This document shows positions 1-9,833 of a stretch of DNA of 36,453 bases, piece by piece (positions within the stretch are counted from its first letter, which is position 1; every line of letters starts with the position of its first letter). The notes under the pieces are model-generated. The model had not been told where the DNA came from and did not search any database. It saw only the letters and a list, made by a program, of their open reading frames with translations. The DNA lies in assembly GCA_003427395.1 (NCBI GenBank), contig BFEA01000010.1, forward strand, positions 3,001,978 to 3,038,430, given 5' to 3'. Origin of the DNA: Chara braunii. Taxonomy: Eukaryota; Streptophyta; Charophyceae; Charales; Characeae. The position numbers and the translations under genes were made by a program.

Positions 1-583
1 GTGCCCACGTTTAGGCTGAGGCAAGTGGGCAAGTGGTGACGCAAGTGGTGGAGTCTGCCCGTGCTGAGTCAGCAGTCCCAGTCCTAGGCAGTCCTGGTCC
101 AGTCCAGCAAGTACCGCATGGGACTTGTGTGCACTTCGGGCATGGGAAAGGGCCAGACCAACGCACCGCAGAAGTATAAATCAAGAGGCAGCGCCCAGCC
201 ATTCATTCATTCCTGCGTGAGCCATGCGGAAGCGCTGTCACAGCGACTTGTGCAAGGTGGTCTGCAATGAGCCCGAAGACGAAGTGGGCAGAGAGACGAA
301 GCTTAGCCATAGCGATAGGGTAGCGGCGGCCATAGCCGCCATAGCTGTAGTTGGGGTTCAGTGTGTGTGTATGTGAGTGTTCAGAGAGTTGTGTGTGGGA
401 TATCCACGGTGATCCACTGTATGCAAACAGAGAGTTGTATGGGCGCTATGTCGCCATAGCCATTGGAAGTGAACTCGTATCTGGGTTGCCATATCTCTGA
501 GTACTGAGTGGGCGCATGTCGCCAGTTTGCTGCGCTACTGTTTGCATGCATGTACAGTGTGAACGAAAGCAAGTCTGATTGCA
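1..583 (+). repeat. 5' LTR of element A, partial
   Basis: This matches 7466-8056 and ends in the canonical CA dinucleotide at 582-583, one base before the primer-binding site. By comparison with the 3' LTR, about 345 bp of its 5' part lies outside the window. A 10-bp unit (AGGCAGTCCT) present twice in the 3' LTR occurs once here. The LTR should carry the promoter (TATA box at 175-181) and the polyadenylation region. Confidence 0.93.
175..181 (+). promoter_or_regulatory. TATA box of 5' LTR, element A
   Basis: TATAAAT in the LTR, conserved at the equivalent place in the 3' LTR (7649-7655). Transcription of the element would be expected to begin about 30 bp downstream. The homologous position in the inverted copy at 13776-15016 reads TAGAAAT, so that promoter is damaged. 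Confidence 0.6.
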
Positions 584-584
584 T

Positions 585-599
585 TGGTATCGGAGCTGG
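585..599 (+). other. Primer-binding site (tRNA-iMet type), element A
   Basis: TGGTATCGGAGCTGG begins one base after the LTR's terminal CA. Plant LTR retrotransposons commonly use TGGTATCAGAGC, complementary to the 3' end of initiator tRNA-Met, and this differs by one base in the first 12. It primes minus-strand DNA synthesis. It fixes the LTR/internal boundary at 583/584. Confidence 0.88.
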
Positions 600-750
600 T
601 ACCCATTATTCCACGCGCTGCGTTGTGCGTAGAAGGGAGAGAGATGCGCCATAGCAAAGTGGTCGACGAAGAAGAAGTCCGCCATAGCGGACACCGAGGT
701 TGAAGGAGCCGCCGCGCGCACCTGCAGACAAGACCACAACGAAGAAGAAG

Positions 751-753
<3 letters not shown>

Positions 754-797
<44 letters not shown>
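754..797 (+). repeat. (GA)n microsatellite
   Basis: Uninterrupted GA dinucleotide run of 44 bp in the leader of element A. A similar GA run occurs in the LTR of element G (28541-28576). Confidence 0.98.
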
Positions 798-800
<3 letters not shown>

Positions 801-1104
801 GCGATACAAGTTTGGTTGTCACTTACCTATGAAGTGTGCCGTGCAGCCCAACAAAGTGAGAGGCGGCCCTAGCCGCGGAGCTTGACCACGGAGTAGCAAG
901 AGGGAGAGAGAGAGGACGGAGGAGGAGACTGAGAAGGGAGAGAGAAGCCATAGCCGAGGAAGTGAAGGGAGAGACGATCAAAAAAAAAAAAAAAAGATAG
1001 CCGGGGTGAAGAGAAAGGAGGCGAGGAAGGAGAAAGGAAGGAGAAGCGTGGTGAGGAAGGAGAAGCCGGCAGCCATAGCTGATCGGAGGAGCTGACCGGG
1101 AGAG

Positions 1105-1224
1105 TTGACCAGGCGTTGACCGGGCGTTGACCGGGAGTTGACCGACGTTGACCAGAGTTGACCGGGGGTTGACTGCAGTGTTGACCGAGCATTGACCAAG
1201 GCGTTGACCACCACGATTTTGACC
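1105..1224 (+). repeat. TTGACC short tandem-like array in leader
   Basis: Ten TTGACC and one TTGACT hexamers in about 120 bp, all on the + strand and spaced irregularly at about 10-17 bp. Adjacent units share flanking GGG or GCG, so this is an imperfect minisatellite. TTGAC(C/T) is also the W-box core bound by plant WRKY factors. Any regulatory role is inference only. Confidence 0.85.
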
Positions 1225-1429
1225 AAGCTGGAGCCGGTATAATCTCACCAAGCCTTCAGCCTACCCCTTGCCCTATGGATGTGCACACACCCTGTGGTAC
1301 TTGGTGAGTCAAGTCTGTCTGTCTCTTCTTTCTGCATCGAGTCTCTTCTGTCCAGGTGTAAGAACTCTGTGGATAAAGGATAGGGCCTCGTTGACCAAAC
1401 CCCTGCCGGACTAAGTAGGGCTAAAGACT

Positions 1430-3396
1430 GTGTCTGACCACTCGACTGTCCCAGAGGACACGAACACTCCCAAGGACCGAGGCCGAGCAGGCCCGGATTG
1501 CCGCCCTTTTGAGAGAAAAGAGAGAAAAGAAGGAGCTCTTGAAGCAGGCGAAAGCTAAAAGCAATTGAGGAGGAGGAGGAGGCACAGAAGAAACGATTGT
1601 TGGAGGAGATGATGCGAATTCAAAGGGAGAAGTTGATGTTGATAGAGAGAGAGGAGGAGGAAAGGAGGAAAACTGCAGAGGAAGAAGCAGCAAGAGAGGA
1701 GGAAGAAGAAAAAGAAGAACCCCTTAAGAGAAGACGTAGAGAGGAGAGAGGGGAACTCGGTGGCACAAAGGAGGATGACAGATGGAGGGAGAAGAAGATA
1801 AACGAATGGGTGGCTAATTTATTTTTGGGAGAAGATGAAGAGGCACAATTGTATGTGCCGCAAGAGGAGAAGGCGGCGTTTGCCAGGGCACTGGAGATGA
1901 TAGAGGACCCCGTGGAACACCAGGAGACAGAAGATGAAAAGAAGTCGGAGTGGAAGCTGAAAATGATGAGGGAGAAGAAGAGAAGGAGGGAGGAAGCCAG
2001 TAGAATTGCCGGGGAGGTTGAGCATGTACGAACCGGCAAGCAAGAACTGCAGCCCCAAACAGAGGTCTTTGCCAAATTGGATAAGGTGATGGGCTTCCTA
2101 TAAATTCTGAGCGAGGCCTGGCTAGAAGAGCACCAGGCCCGTAAGGGCCAAGACGTGGTGGGCCACGCCGGGGCTGAGATTAGAAGACTGAGGGATGGCG
2201 TAGACAAGTTTTGTGTTGGCGCCATCGAGACCGCCAAAGTTGTGGCCACGGCTTGTCCCCGCAAAGAGCCCGTTAAGCTAAAGTTCCCTGACCCATATAG
2301 CGGGAAGGAGGAGGAAAACTTCGATAACTGGGAGGTCAGCATAAACACCTATGTCTTTTTACAACATATTGCCCCCCAGGAGCAAGTCCTCGTCGCCTTC
2401 CACTTGTTGAAAGACGAAGCAGCCATCTTTGCGAGGTCTCTTGCACGTGCCGCGGACTGCGAGCACAATATGATTGCGTACTCTAGACTTACACCCCTCA
2501 CTACTTTCCTCAAACTCCTGCACGAGAGGTTTGCTGACATCACTAGAGGCGTCAGAGCCTCCGACAAGCTTCAAACCATCCATTCGCGACAGTGGAGGAG
2601 TGCGAGAGCACTCAAAGCTGTCATGGACGACTTGGTAGCCGTCCCGGACCACGGGGCCACTAAGACCCAGTTGGTTCAGCTGTTTTATCGTGCCATGCCA
2701 GAGCCCTTACGAGGGCACTTCTTTGACAAACGTCAACAGCCCACTATGACGTACGATGTGCTGAGTCGAGAGGTGGTGTTGTACAAGGCGCGGTCCATGC
2801 CAGTTACCACTTTCTGGCATAAGGACCTAGACAAGGGAAAGAAGTGGAAAGGGCGTACCATCTCAGGTCAGGTTAGGGCCAAGGATCATATGATCTTGAC
2901 ATTGGAAGAAGGTGGTACTGACGAGGTCCCATACAGTCAAATTGAGTGGGGCCTCGAGGAGGAGGACAGTAGCGTGGGGCAGCGGAGGTCCTATGCTGCT
3001 GTCGCGACTGGAGGGAGGCCGCAAGGAAGAGGAGGAGGCCAGGGCCAAAGGGGCCAGGCCATGCGAGGCCGAGGATCGGGCGCACAGGGGGTTGGCGGTC
3101 AAGGGAACCGTCAAGTGGGAGGTAGGGGTCAAGGTCCCCCGCCAAATCGTCAAGGTCCCAGTCGGTCCCCACAGAGACGAGGTGGCAGATCACCTCAACG
3201 GTCAGGAGGTTGGCACCCAGGTTGGCCACAAGGCTGGCCCTGGGAGGATATGGGCCTGGACCAGAATGTATGGCAATAGTGGATGGAGCAGGGGCAGTGC
3301 ATTTACTGTGGTGACCCTGCCCATATCATAAAATATTGTCCCAAGTATAGACAGGCCCGTTGGGCTGCCCAGGAGTCAAAAGGCAGCCGCCGGTAG
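1430..3396 (+). pseudogene. gag: gag pseudogene, element A (CA-like region plus CCHC knuckle)
   Basis: Gag builds the cytoplasmic virus-like particle. The likely start is a GTG at 1430 where relatives would have ATG, followed by an acidic/lysine-rich coiled-coil-like segment (about 1500-2100). A retrotransposon-gag-like helical region follows at about 2275-2800, then a short conserved module at 2840-2955, an R/G/Q-rich basic stretch at about 3010-3230, and a nucleocapsid CCHC knuckle at 3298-3339. The natural stop is TAG at 3394-3396. Damage: probable 1-nt indels near 1478 and 1558, TAA at 2101-2103 and TAG at 3277-3279, the latter cutting off the knuckle. The frame downstream of 1561 is otherwise continuous. 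Pol overlaps its 3' end in the -1 frame. Confidence 0.85.
3298..3339 (+). other. CCHC zinc knuckle of Gag (nucleocapsid), element A
   Basis: The translation gives C-x2-C-x4-H-x4-C (CIYCGDPAHIIKYC), the retroviral-type nucleic-acid-binding knuckle. It is in frame with the gag ORF but lies behind an in-frame TAG at 3277-3279. That shows the stop is a mutation, not the true gag end. Confidence 0.9.
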
Positions 3397-6300
3397 GGGT
3401 CGCAACTGCCCCTACTATTAGGCCATGTGGGGAAGCGAGCGCGCGGGTAGAGGAAACTCCCACACCACATGAGCTTTCGGCAGAGGTTGCAGGCCCATGT
3501 CTAGTTAGCTATCCAGAGATTGTTTGTGTTAGTGTCTCTCTAGGCACGTCCCTCACAAGCGTGGCAGAAGAATTGAAGGAGAGGATGCCTGTCTGGGCCA
3601 AGATGAAGAAAGATAGCAAAGGGCAGCTAGTGTTAGTCAATGTAGAAGTTTTCAGGAGTAGAGTAGGGGCCCTTATAGACTCACGGGCCACCCGTAGTTA
3701 TGTTAGCCGTAAAGCGCTAAAATAGCTGAGGCTAGGATTAAAAGTCCAAAAGTTAGCGGACCCCATAGTTAGTGTCCTCGCAGACAACCGCACGATGCAT
3801 GTTGAGGACTACGTAGAGGGAGTCCAGGCGTACTTTCGCCTAGAGAAAGATGGGAAGGTGGAGAAAGTTCTCCATTCCCTGACTCTCCTCGTTCAGGATG
3901 ACCTTCCTTTTGACATAGTCCTAGGTATGGACTGGGGAGAGGCAGCAGGGGCCACACTCCACTTAAGAGAGCATGAGTGCAGGCTCCCTAGTCCGTCAGG
4001 CGAGGTTAAGACAGCCCGTTTGTTCCATGTGTCAGGAGTAGACAACTCGCTGGCACATTGTTGTCTTAGTGCTCCCGTGTTCGCGCGATTAGTGAAAAAG
4101 GAGCAGTTAGAGGATCAGGTCTTTGTAGTGTATGTTAGACTTGTCACTGAGCCTAAGGAAGACGTTAGTTCCACGGATCCAGCCATTGCCAAGCTGCTGG
4201 AAGAGTTTAAAGACTTATCTGAGCCGCCGACAGGAGTAGTGTCGTGGCCGATCCAGCACAGGATAGAGATAGAGCCTGGCAGTAGGACTCCTAAGGGAGC
4301 AGTCTAGAGGATGTCCTCTAGAGAGTTAAAGGAGTTGCGCAAGCAGTTGGACGAGCTCCTTGAGAAGGGTTGGATTAGGCCTAGTTCGTCTTATTTTGGA
4401 GCACCTGTTTTGTTTGTCCCCAAGAAGGAAGGAGAGTTGCGCATGTGTATAGATTATAGGGGTCCCAATGTTATCACAGTCAAGAATGTTGAACCACTGC
4501 CCAGGATAGACGATCTCTTAGATCGGGTGCAGGGTTGTAAGTATTTCTCCAAGATAGATTTGAAGTCCGGTTACCATCAGATAGAAGTCCATCCTGATGA
4601 CCCGTACAAGACTGCGTTCCGGACTCGTTATGGGCCTTATGAGTTTATAGTGATGCCCTTTAGACTGACCAATGCGCCAGCCACATTTCAGCGATGTATG
4701 AATGACATGTTTAGGCCTTGGTTAGACAAATTTGTCGTAGTATATCTGGACGACATTCTAGTATTCAGTAGGACCCTCCAAGAGCACCAGGGTCATTTGA
4801 GGCAGGTCTTGGAGAAGTTGAGGGAAGCTAACTTCAAGATCAACACAAAGAAGTGAGAGTGGGCCAAGACACAAGTTTTGTACTTGGGCCACTTATTAGA
4901 CGGAGATGGAATCAAGCCTCAGGACAGTAAGATAGCGACAATTAGAGACTGGCCAACGCCCCGCACATTGACAGAGTTGCGGTCGTTTCTGGGCTTAGCC
5001 AATTATTACAGGAAGTTTGTGAGGAACTTCTCTACTGTCGCCGCTCCCTTGCGCAGGTTGCTCAAGAAAGAAGCAATCTGGCAATGGGATAAAGATTGTA
5101 CGTCTGCGCTGAAGAAATTAAAGTGCTCATTGATAGAGTATCTTGTCCTCAAGGTAGCAGATCCGTCTTTGCCATTTGTCGTCACCACGGACGCGAGTCA
5201 GTATGGCATAGGTGCCGTGTTGCAGCAGGACGACGGCAATGGCTACAGACCCGTATAGTTTATGTCAGCGAGGATGCCCTCAGAGAAGGTTGCTACCTCG
5301 ACGTAAGAGAGAGAACTCTACGCTCTCAGGCAGGCTTTAGAGCACTGGAAGCATTACCTGCTTGGGAGGCACTTCAAAGTGTATTCAGACCACGAGATGC
5401 TTAGATGGTTGAAGACCCAGGCCAAGATGATACCTAAGTTGACTAAGTGGGTCGCTGAGATAGACCAGTATGACTTTGAGCTCAAGCCAGTGAAGGGCAA
5501 GTATAATGTAGTTGCGGATGCTCTGAGTAGAAGATCAAACTACTTTGGAGCTATAGTTCACTATCGGGACATAGGGAGTGACCTGCAAGAAAAAGTTAGG
5601 CAAGCGTATGCACATGACCCTATCTACAGTGACCTCCTCAAAAGAGTCAAGGAGGCCCCAGAGATTGAGCCAGATTACCGCACTATAGGGGGATTATTAT
5701 TTGAGAAGACTAACGTAGTAGACCGCCTACGCGTTCCCAACAGTGAGGAGAACCGCCGTCTGATCCTAGGGGAATGCCATGATACAGAGGAACACTTCGG
5801 TTGGCAAAAGACCTTAGCCAATCTTATACACGCATACACATGGCCAGGGATGAAAAACGACTGCATTGAGTATATCCGCGGTTGTAAAGTCTGTCAGAGG
5901 AACAAGACTACTACGCGTGCCCCTCTGGGTCTTCTCAGACCCTTGCCCATTCCAGACCAGCCTGGAGATTCAATCTCCATTGACTTTATGGATGCTAGTG
6001 TCAAGAGTAGGCACAGCAAGAGCCAAGTCATGGTCATAGACGACAGATTCAGCAAGTATGCTATTTTTGTCCCCTTGCCTGGAGAGGCACACACAGAGTT
6101 AGTGATACAGAAGTTCTTTGATTGTTGGGTTAGTGAGCATGAAGTCCTGTTGTCGATTGTTAGCGATAGAGATACCCGCTTCACCAGCTAGAACTGGCAG
6201 GAATTGATGAAACTCTATGGGTCCAAGTTGTTGATGTCGTCTGGCCGCCATCCAGAGACTAACTGTCAGACCGAGCAGATGAACAAGATCCTGCAGCAAG

Positions 6301-7082
6301 TTTTGCGCATGGTTCTGCGCATGTACATTAGACCCGATCAGATCAGCTAGGACGAGATGTTACCCAAGGTAGCCAGTGCATACAATAGCAGCGTGCATTT
6401 GTCCACCAGTCGCACTCCCAACAAATTGCACAAGTCCTTTAGACCACATAGGCCGTTTGAGGGGCTTAACCGGGATCAGATTCATAAGCTACCGCCCGGT
6501 ACCAAGGAGTTCGCGATACAGCATGAGAAAGAGATAGCAATTGTTGTTGAAAACCTCAGAAAGGCCCAACACCGGATGATAGAGCAGGATAATAAGCACC
6601 GTCGCCCATCACAGTTTCAGGTAGGCGACCTGGTCTGGGTCAAGTCTAAAGAGTTTGCACCCGAGGAAAACATCTCGCAGAAGTTACTGCCCGCATATAG
6701 AGGACCGTGGCCAGTTCTAGAAGTAAAGGGCGGAGAGGATGGACTGTCCTACACAATAGAGATACCAGCACACCTCCACACCTACCCCGTGTTTCACGCA
6801 TCAAAGTTGTTGTCGTGTGTCACAAGTCAACAGTTTCTATCTAGACGGTCCATGATCCCTCCAGACATGGACGGAAGGTATGCCATTGACGGCATTGTAC
6901 GTGAAGATGTGTTCAGAACAGGAGGTAGAGGTCGTCCACGGAAACAGTATAAGGTCCGGTTCCCCTATCAGGAGTCGGAGGATGACCGCTGGTTCACCAA
7001 AGCAGAACTTCTAGAAACAACTCCCGATATAGTTAGAGCCTACGAAAGAGATCAGAGAGGCAAAGGTCCTGCCTTGGACTAA
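3351..7082 (+). pseudogene. pol: pol pseudogene, element A (PR-RT-RNaseH-IN-chromo)
   Basis: Polyprotein that matures particles, copies the RNA and integrates the DNA. It stays in one frame, -1 to gag, for 3.7 kb. Protease: the catalytic triad reads D-S-R instead of D-S-G (3678-3686). RT: about 4300-4850, with LKSGYHQ and the YLDD active site at 4743-4754. RNase H: about 5170-5540, from TTDAS to ADALSRR. Integrase: HHCC zinc motif about 5770-5900, catalytic D at 5982 and 6165, and E at 6273. The tail has a GPW motif (about 6700) and a chromodomain-like segment (about 6880-7060). Nonsense codons lie at 3723, 4305, 4854, 5256, 5304, 6189 and 6348, with no frameshift seen. The stop is TAA at 7080-7082. 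Clearly dead, but only by point changes. Confidence 0.92.
3375..3415 (+). promoter_or_regulatory. Probable -1 frameshift signal at gag/pol junction, element A
   Basis: At the place equivalent to the slippery heptamer of element D there is G TCA AAA (3375-3381), a degraded version. About 10 nt downstream is a hairpin with arms GTAGGGG (3393-3399) and CCCCTAC (3409-3415) and a 9-nt loop. It encloses the gag stop codon 3394-3396. Pol is open in the -1 frame from 3351. See the homologous signal at 17879-17921. The function is inferred from sequence alone. Confidence 0.55.
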
Positions 7083-7107
7083 GTTATTCTCGGAGGACCT
7101 CGAATTT

Positions 7108-7120
7108 AGGCCGGCGGGAG
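7108..7120 (+). other. Candidate polypurine tract, element A
   Basis: A short G-rich run (about GGCCGGCGGGAG) lies directly before a TG dinucleotide at 7121 that I take as the LTR start. It is a poor tract, with two pyrimidines. The related inverted copy has GGTGGGAG in the same place. The boundary is therefore approximate. Confidence 0.4.
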
Positions 7121-8056
7121 TGAAACGGTATTCACCAGTCGCAGTAGCTGATGCAGATCCTAGGGCTTGATCCCTAGTCCCCACCTTACCTGTGTACACT
7201 ATTTGTGTCGACCCCTAGAGTTGAACTCGTGACCTGTGTATTGGCAACAGTTGGTAAGTCGTCGTAGGGTCTAGAGGTCGCAGTGGTTCGAGCTTTAGAC
7301 CTGTCGAGTAGGAGTCTTAGCTAGGTCCACAAGTCGTAGCTGTAGCTTTCTCGAAGAGTCAAGGTCGTAGCTGCTACAATCCAGAAGGGTCAAGGTCGTA
7401 GCTGCTACAGTACCGAAAGGCCAAGTCTACGGCCTTCCGGAATATCCGAGTAGTGGCCTTTNGGAGTGCCCACGTTTAGGCTGAGGCAAGTGGGCAAGTG
7501 GTGACGCAAGTGGTGGAGTCTGCCCGTGCTGAGTCAGCAGTCCCAGTCCTAGGCAGTCCTAGGCAGTCCTGGTCCAGTCCAGCAAGTACCGCATGGGACT
7601 GTGGGCACTTCGGGCATGGGAAAGGGCTAGACCAACGCACCGCAGAAGTATAAATCAAGAGGCAGCGCCCAGCCATTCATTCATTCCTACGTGAGCCATG
7701 TGGAAGCGCTGCCAAAGTGACTTGTGCGAGGTGGTCTGCAGTGAGCCCGAAGACGAAGTTGGCAGAGAGACGAAGGTTAGCCATAACGATAGGGTAGCGG
7801 TGGCCATAGCCGCCATAGCTGTAGTTGGGGTTCAGTGTGTGTGTATGTGAGTGTTCAGAGAGTTGCGTGTGGGATCTCCAGGGTGATCCATTGTATACGA
7901 ACAGAGAGTTGTATGGGCGCTATGTCGCCATAGCCATCGGAAGCGAACTCGTATCTGGGTTGCCATATCTCTGAGTACTGAGTGGGCGCATGTCGCCAGT
8001 TTGCTGCGCTACTGTTTGCATGCATGAAAGTGTGAACGAAAGCAAGTCTGATTGCA
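7121..8056 (+). repeat. 3' LTR of element A
   Basis: Bases 7466-8056 repeat positions 1-583. The upstream part to 7121 is placed by the candidate polypurine tract and by homology with the inverted LTR at 13776-15016. It ends in CA at 8055-8056, giving an LTR of about 936 bp. The U3 part holds 30-40 bp imperfect repeats containing GTCGTAGCTGCTAC (about 7330-7420). The TATA box is at 7649-7655. One N lies at 7462. Confidence 0.88.
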
Positions 8057-8803
8057 CTTCTCTTGCCTCTATTATTATTACTTTCATTGATTTTGCCGGC
8101 TATCCTTTAGAGTTTGTTCCTCTTTCAACTCTTTTGTCACTTGACGGGGGAACTAACTGATCATTTTTCGAACCTTGACTGTGAGTGAGCGCCCTCGACT
8201 GGTCGACCGTTCATGTCCCAATTTCCCCACAATTGTGCCCAGATGAGTACTGTGTTGTAAGCCCACCCCAAATGGGAGCACCCGTGGCCGCGTTGGTAGG
8301 AGGCTTATCACCCCTTTTGGAAGGTCATAAGCCCCCTCCTTGCCATCGGAAATGGGTACCCATTAGGGGTAATCTGATGACTTGTTTTAAAGGGGAAATG
8401 CGCTCAGTAGGTATCTCGTTATGGGACAACCGTACTAGCAAGCACATCATGTCAAAGGCGAAAAGATGCGATAGACAGCAGAGGTTTTCTCCTCGCGTTC
8501 CCTTTCTAATTTTAAATTCGGTTTTGATTTTACTCGTTTACTGATTTCCTCACTGATTATTAAATTACAGAAATTTTAGTGCCGTCCAAATCGAGTCCCT
8601 CACTAAGAACACGAGGATCGTGGTGGGTGGCAATCTTATAAAGAAGAGAGGGAGCAGGTCATTAACTATTGGCCGGTGGGCACGTATGAACCCTTTTTCC
8701 GTGTTGCTGCTGGCAACCTGAGGGTGGAGGTCGTGTTGTCGGTAAGGGACTAGCTGCGTGTGCGTGCGTTGAGTGTCGAGATCAGGCTATCCGGCGAGTA
8801 GCT
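8057..8803. other. Unassigned sequence after element A
   Basis: Sequence of mixed composition that is not part of the LTR and has no repeat structure I can see. A 119-codon open frame (8185-8544, +) is present, but nothing in its translation is recognisable. Its end merges into AT-rich sequence with a possible splice acceptor (TTACAG near 8570). I see no supportable gene. Confidence 0.4.
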
Positions 8804-9280
8804 ATGGCGCGTAGCAACGGTCTTTTCGGCTATAGGTCAGGGCACCAGAGGTTTTACTGGAGCTGGGAGCCTATGCGCGAAGAGGGGGCTACAGTGGACG
8901 CCTGCCTGAGCTATAGTACGAGTGACAGGCTGGCAAGACTAAAGGTAAACGTCTATGGGGAGAAAGAACAGGAGATGAGGGAGGATGGAAAAGTGCAGGG
9001 GGTGATTACCGAGGCACGTAACAGAGCCGAACGGAGGTGCCGACGAGATGGGGTAACTGCTGCTCTAAAAGTTACTGTTACCTACCATGAAGAAGAGACC
9101 TCCACGAGTATGACGGAGCGGGAGCAGCAAGAGCTGGACCGGGACTCACAGGCCGAGTCTGAAGCCAGCAATGCGCTGACGCAGTCCTTGCACGGGTTGG
9201 AGCAGTGGAGGAGGGAGCATCCGCTAGCAGAGTCAGTAGAGGACGGGCCCGAGGCCAGTTCGACCCAACGGGGAGATTGA
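8804..9280 (+). CDS. Hypothetical protein, 158 aa, unknown function
   Basis: An ATG-initiated open frame of 158 codons ending in TGA. The translation is hydrophilic and charged. It has an N-terminal aromatic-rich stretch (about residues 8-25), then a lysine/arginine/glutamate mixed segment (about 45-95) and a glutamate/glutamine-rich acidic tail. There is no signal peptide, membrane segment or motif I recognise. Its composition looks more protein-like than the surrounding frames, but it could be a chance ORF, one exon of a spliced gene, or a transposon remnant. No neighbouring gene supports a function. Confidence 0.25.
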   Translation: MARSNGLFGYRSGHQRFYWSWEPMREEGATVDACLSYSTSDRLARLKVNVYGEKEQEMREDGKVQGVITEARNRAERRCRRDGVTAALKVTVTYHEEETSTSMTEREQQELDRDSQAESEASNALTQSLHGLEQWRREHPLAESVEDGPEASSTQRGD

Positions 9281-9467
9281 GAGCGTGAGGCGGTTACTGA
9301 GGACCAGGGTGAAGGTGAGAGGGAAGTCAGACTTCTTGCGGGCTCTCTGTACTAGGGCTCACTATTGATGTCAGCGCGTGGGCGTTCCTCTGGTCTCCGT
9401 GCTGCTTACTGTCCACCACCCCTAGAGCAAAGATGGTCAGGAGCGAAAGCGTGGCTCAAGTACAGGG

Positions 9468-9833
9468 GTGATCGAGAGCCAGAAGACAGAGATTGGGTGT
9501 CAATTGAGAGTACGGCCTAAATGGTGCGCGATAAGAGAGGGGCTCTCGTTGACGCCCCGCTCGCCCTCGAGACTTGACATTGTGTACCGCTCGCGGGAAG
9601 TGAGCAGGAGCACAGTTGGTCTAGGGGTCGTGGAAGAGAGAGAGAGTAATACACGCAAGGAGGGTCGAAGAAGGTCAGCGTTGGAGAAGAGAGAGCTAAA
9701 GCCATCGGGCGATGGGACTAAAGAGAGCGCGGTATCAGGAAAGAGAGGAGCAGGATTTCAGCACATGATAGAGGTCACTCGCGGTACAAGCGTGTCACAC
9801 TGGCGATCACTTCTTGTTTTGCCAATGCCATGA
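9468..9833 (+). CDS. Hypothetical ORF, 121 aa, doubtful
   Basis: Open frame with a basic, arginine/serine-rich translation and no recognisable domain. It lies 190 bp downstream of the 158-aa ORF, in a different frame. It may be a chance frame in a purine-rich stretch. I list it because the interval 8800-9850 is more open on the + strand than the rest of this block. Confidence 0.15.
   Translation: MIESQKTEIGCQLRVRPKWCAIREGLSLTPRSPSRLDIVYRSREVSRSTVGLGVVEERESNTRKEGRRRSALEKRELKPSGDGTKESAVSGKRGAGFQHMIEVTRGTSVSHWRSLLVLPMP

Larger units (their letters stand above)
600..1429 (+). other. Leader (5' untranslated) region of element A
   Basis: Non-coding stretch between PBS and gag. It is strongly purine-rich on the + strand, with a GA dinucleotide run at 754-797, a poly-A run near 980, and a TTGACC-rich array at 1105-1224. 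ORFs predicted across it are low-complexity translations (RE or SL repeats) and are not believed. A leader of about 850 bp is plausible for a large plant Ty3/gypsy element. Confidence 0.7.
1..8056 (+). mobile_element. Ty3/gypsy LTR retrotransposon, element A (5' end cut by window)
   Basis: The first 583 bases recur as a direct repeat at 7466-8056, which defines a pair of LTRs. Between them lie a tRNA-iMet-type primer-binding site, a purine-rich leader, gag with a CCHC knuckle, and pol in the order protease, RT, RNase H, integrase, chromo-like tail. Integrase after RT/RNase H is the Ty3/gypsy order. By eye the LTRs differ at roughly 20-25 sites in about 580 bp plus several small indels, so the insertion is old. 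Nonsense codons in gag and pol make it non-autonomous. The target-site duplication cannot be checked because the left end lies outside the window. A single N at 7462 is an unresolved base in the 3' LTR. Confidence 0.95.

Noticed and set aside
446-885. Several overlapping ORFs on both strands around the GA repeat
   Set aside because: Translations are SL/RE dipeptide repeats or LTR and leader sequence. They are created by the GA microsatellite and are not coding.
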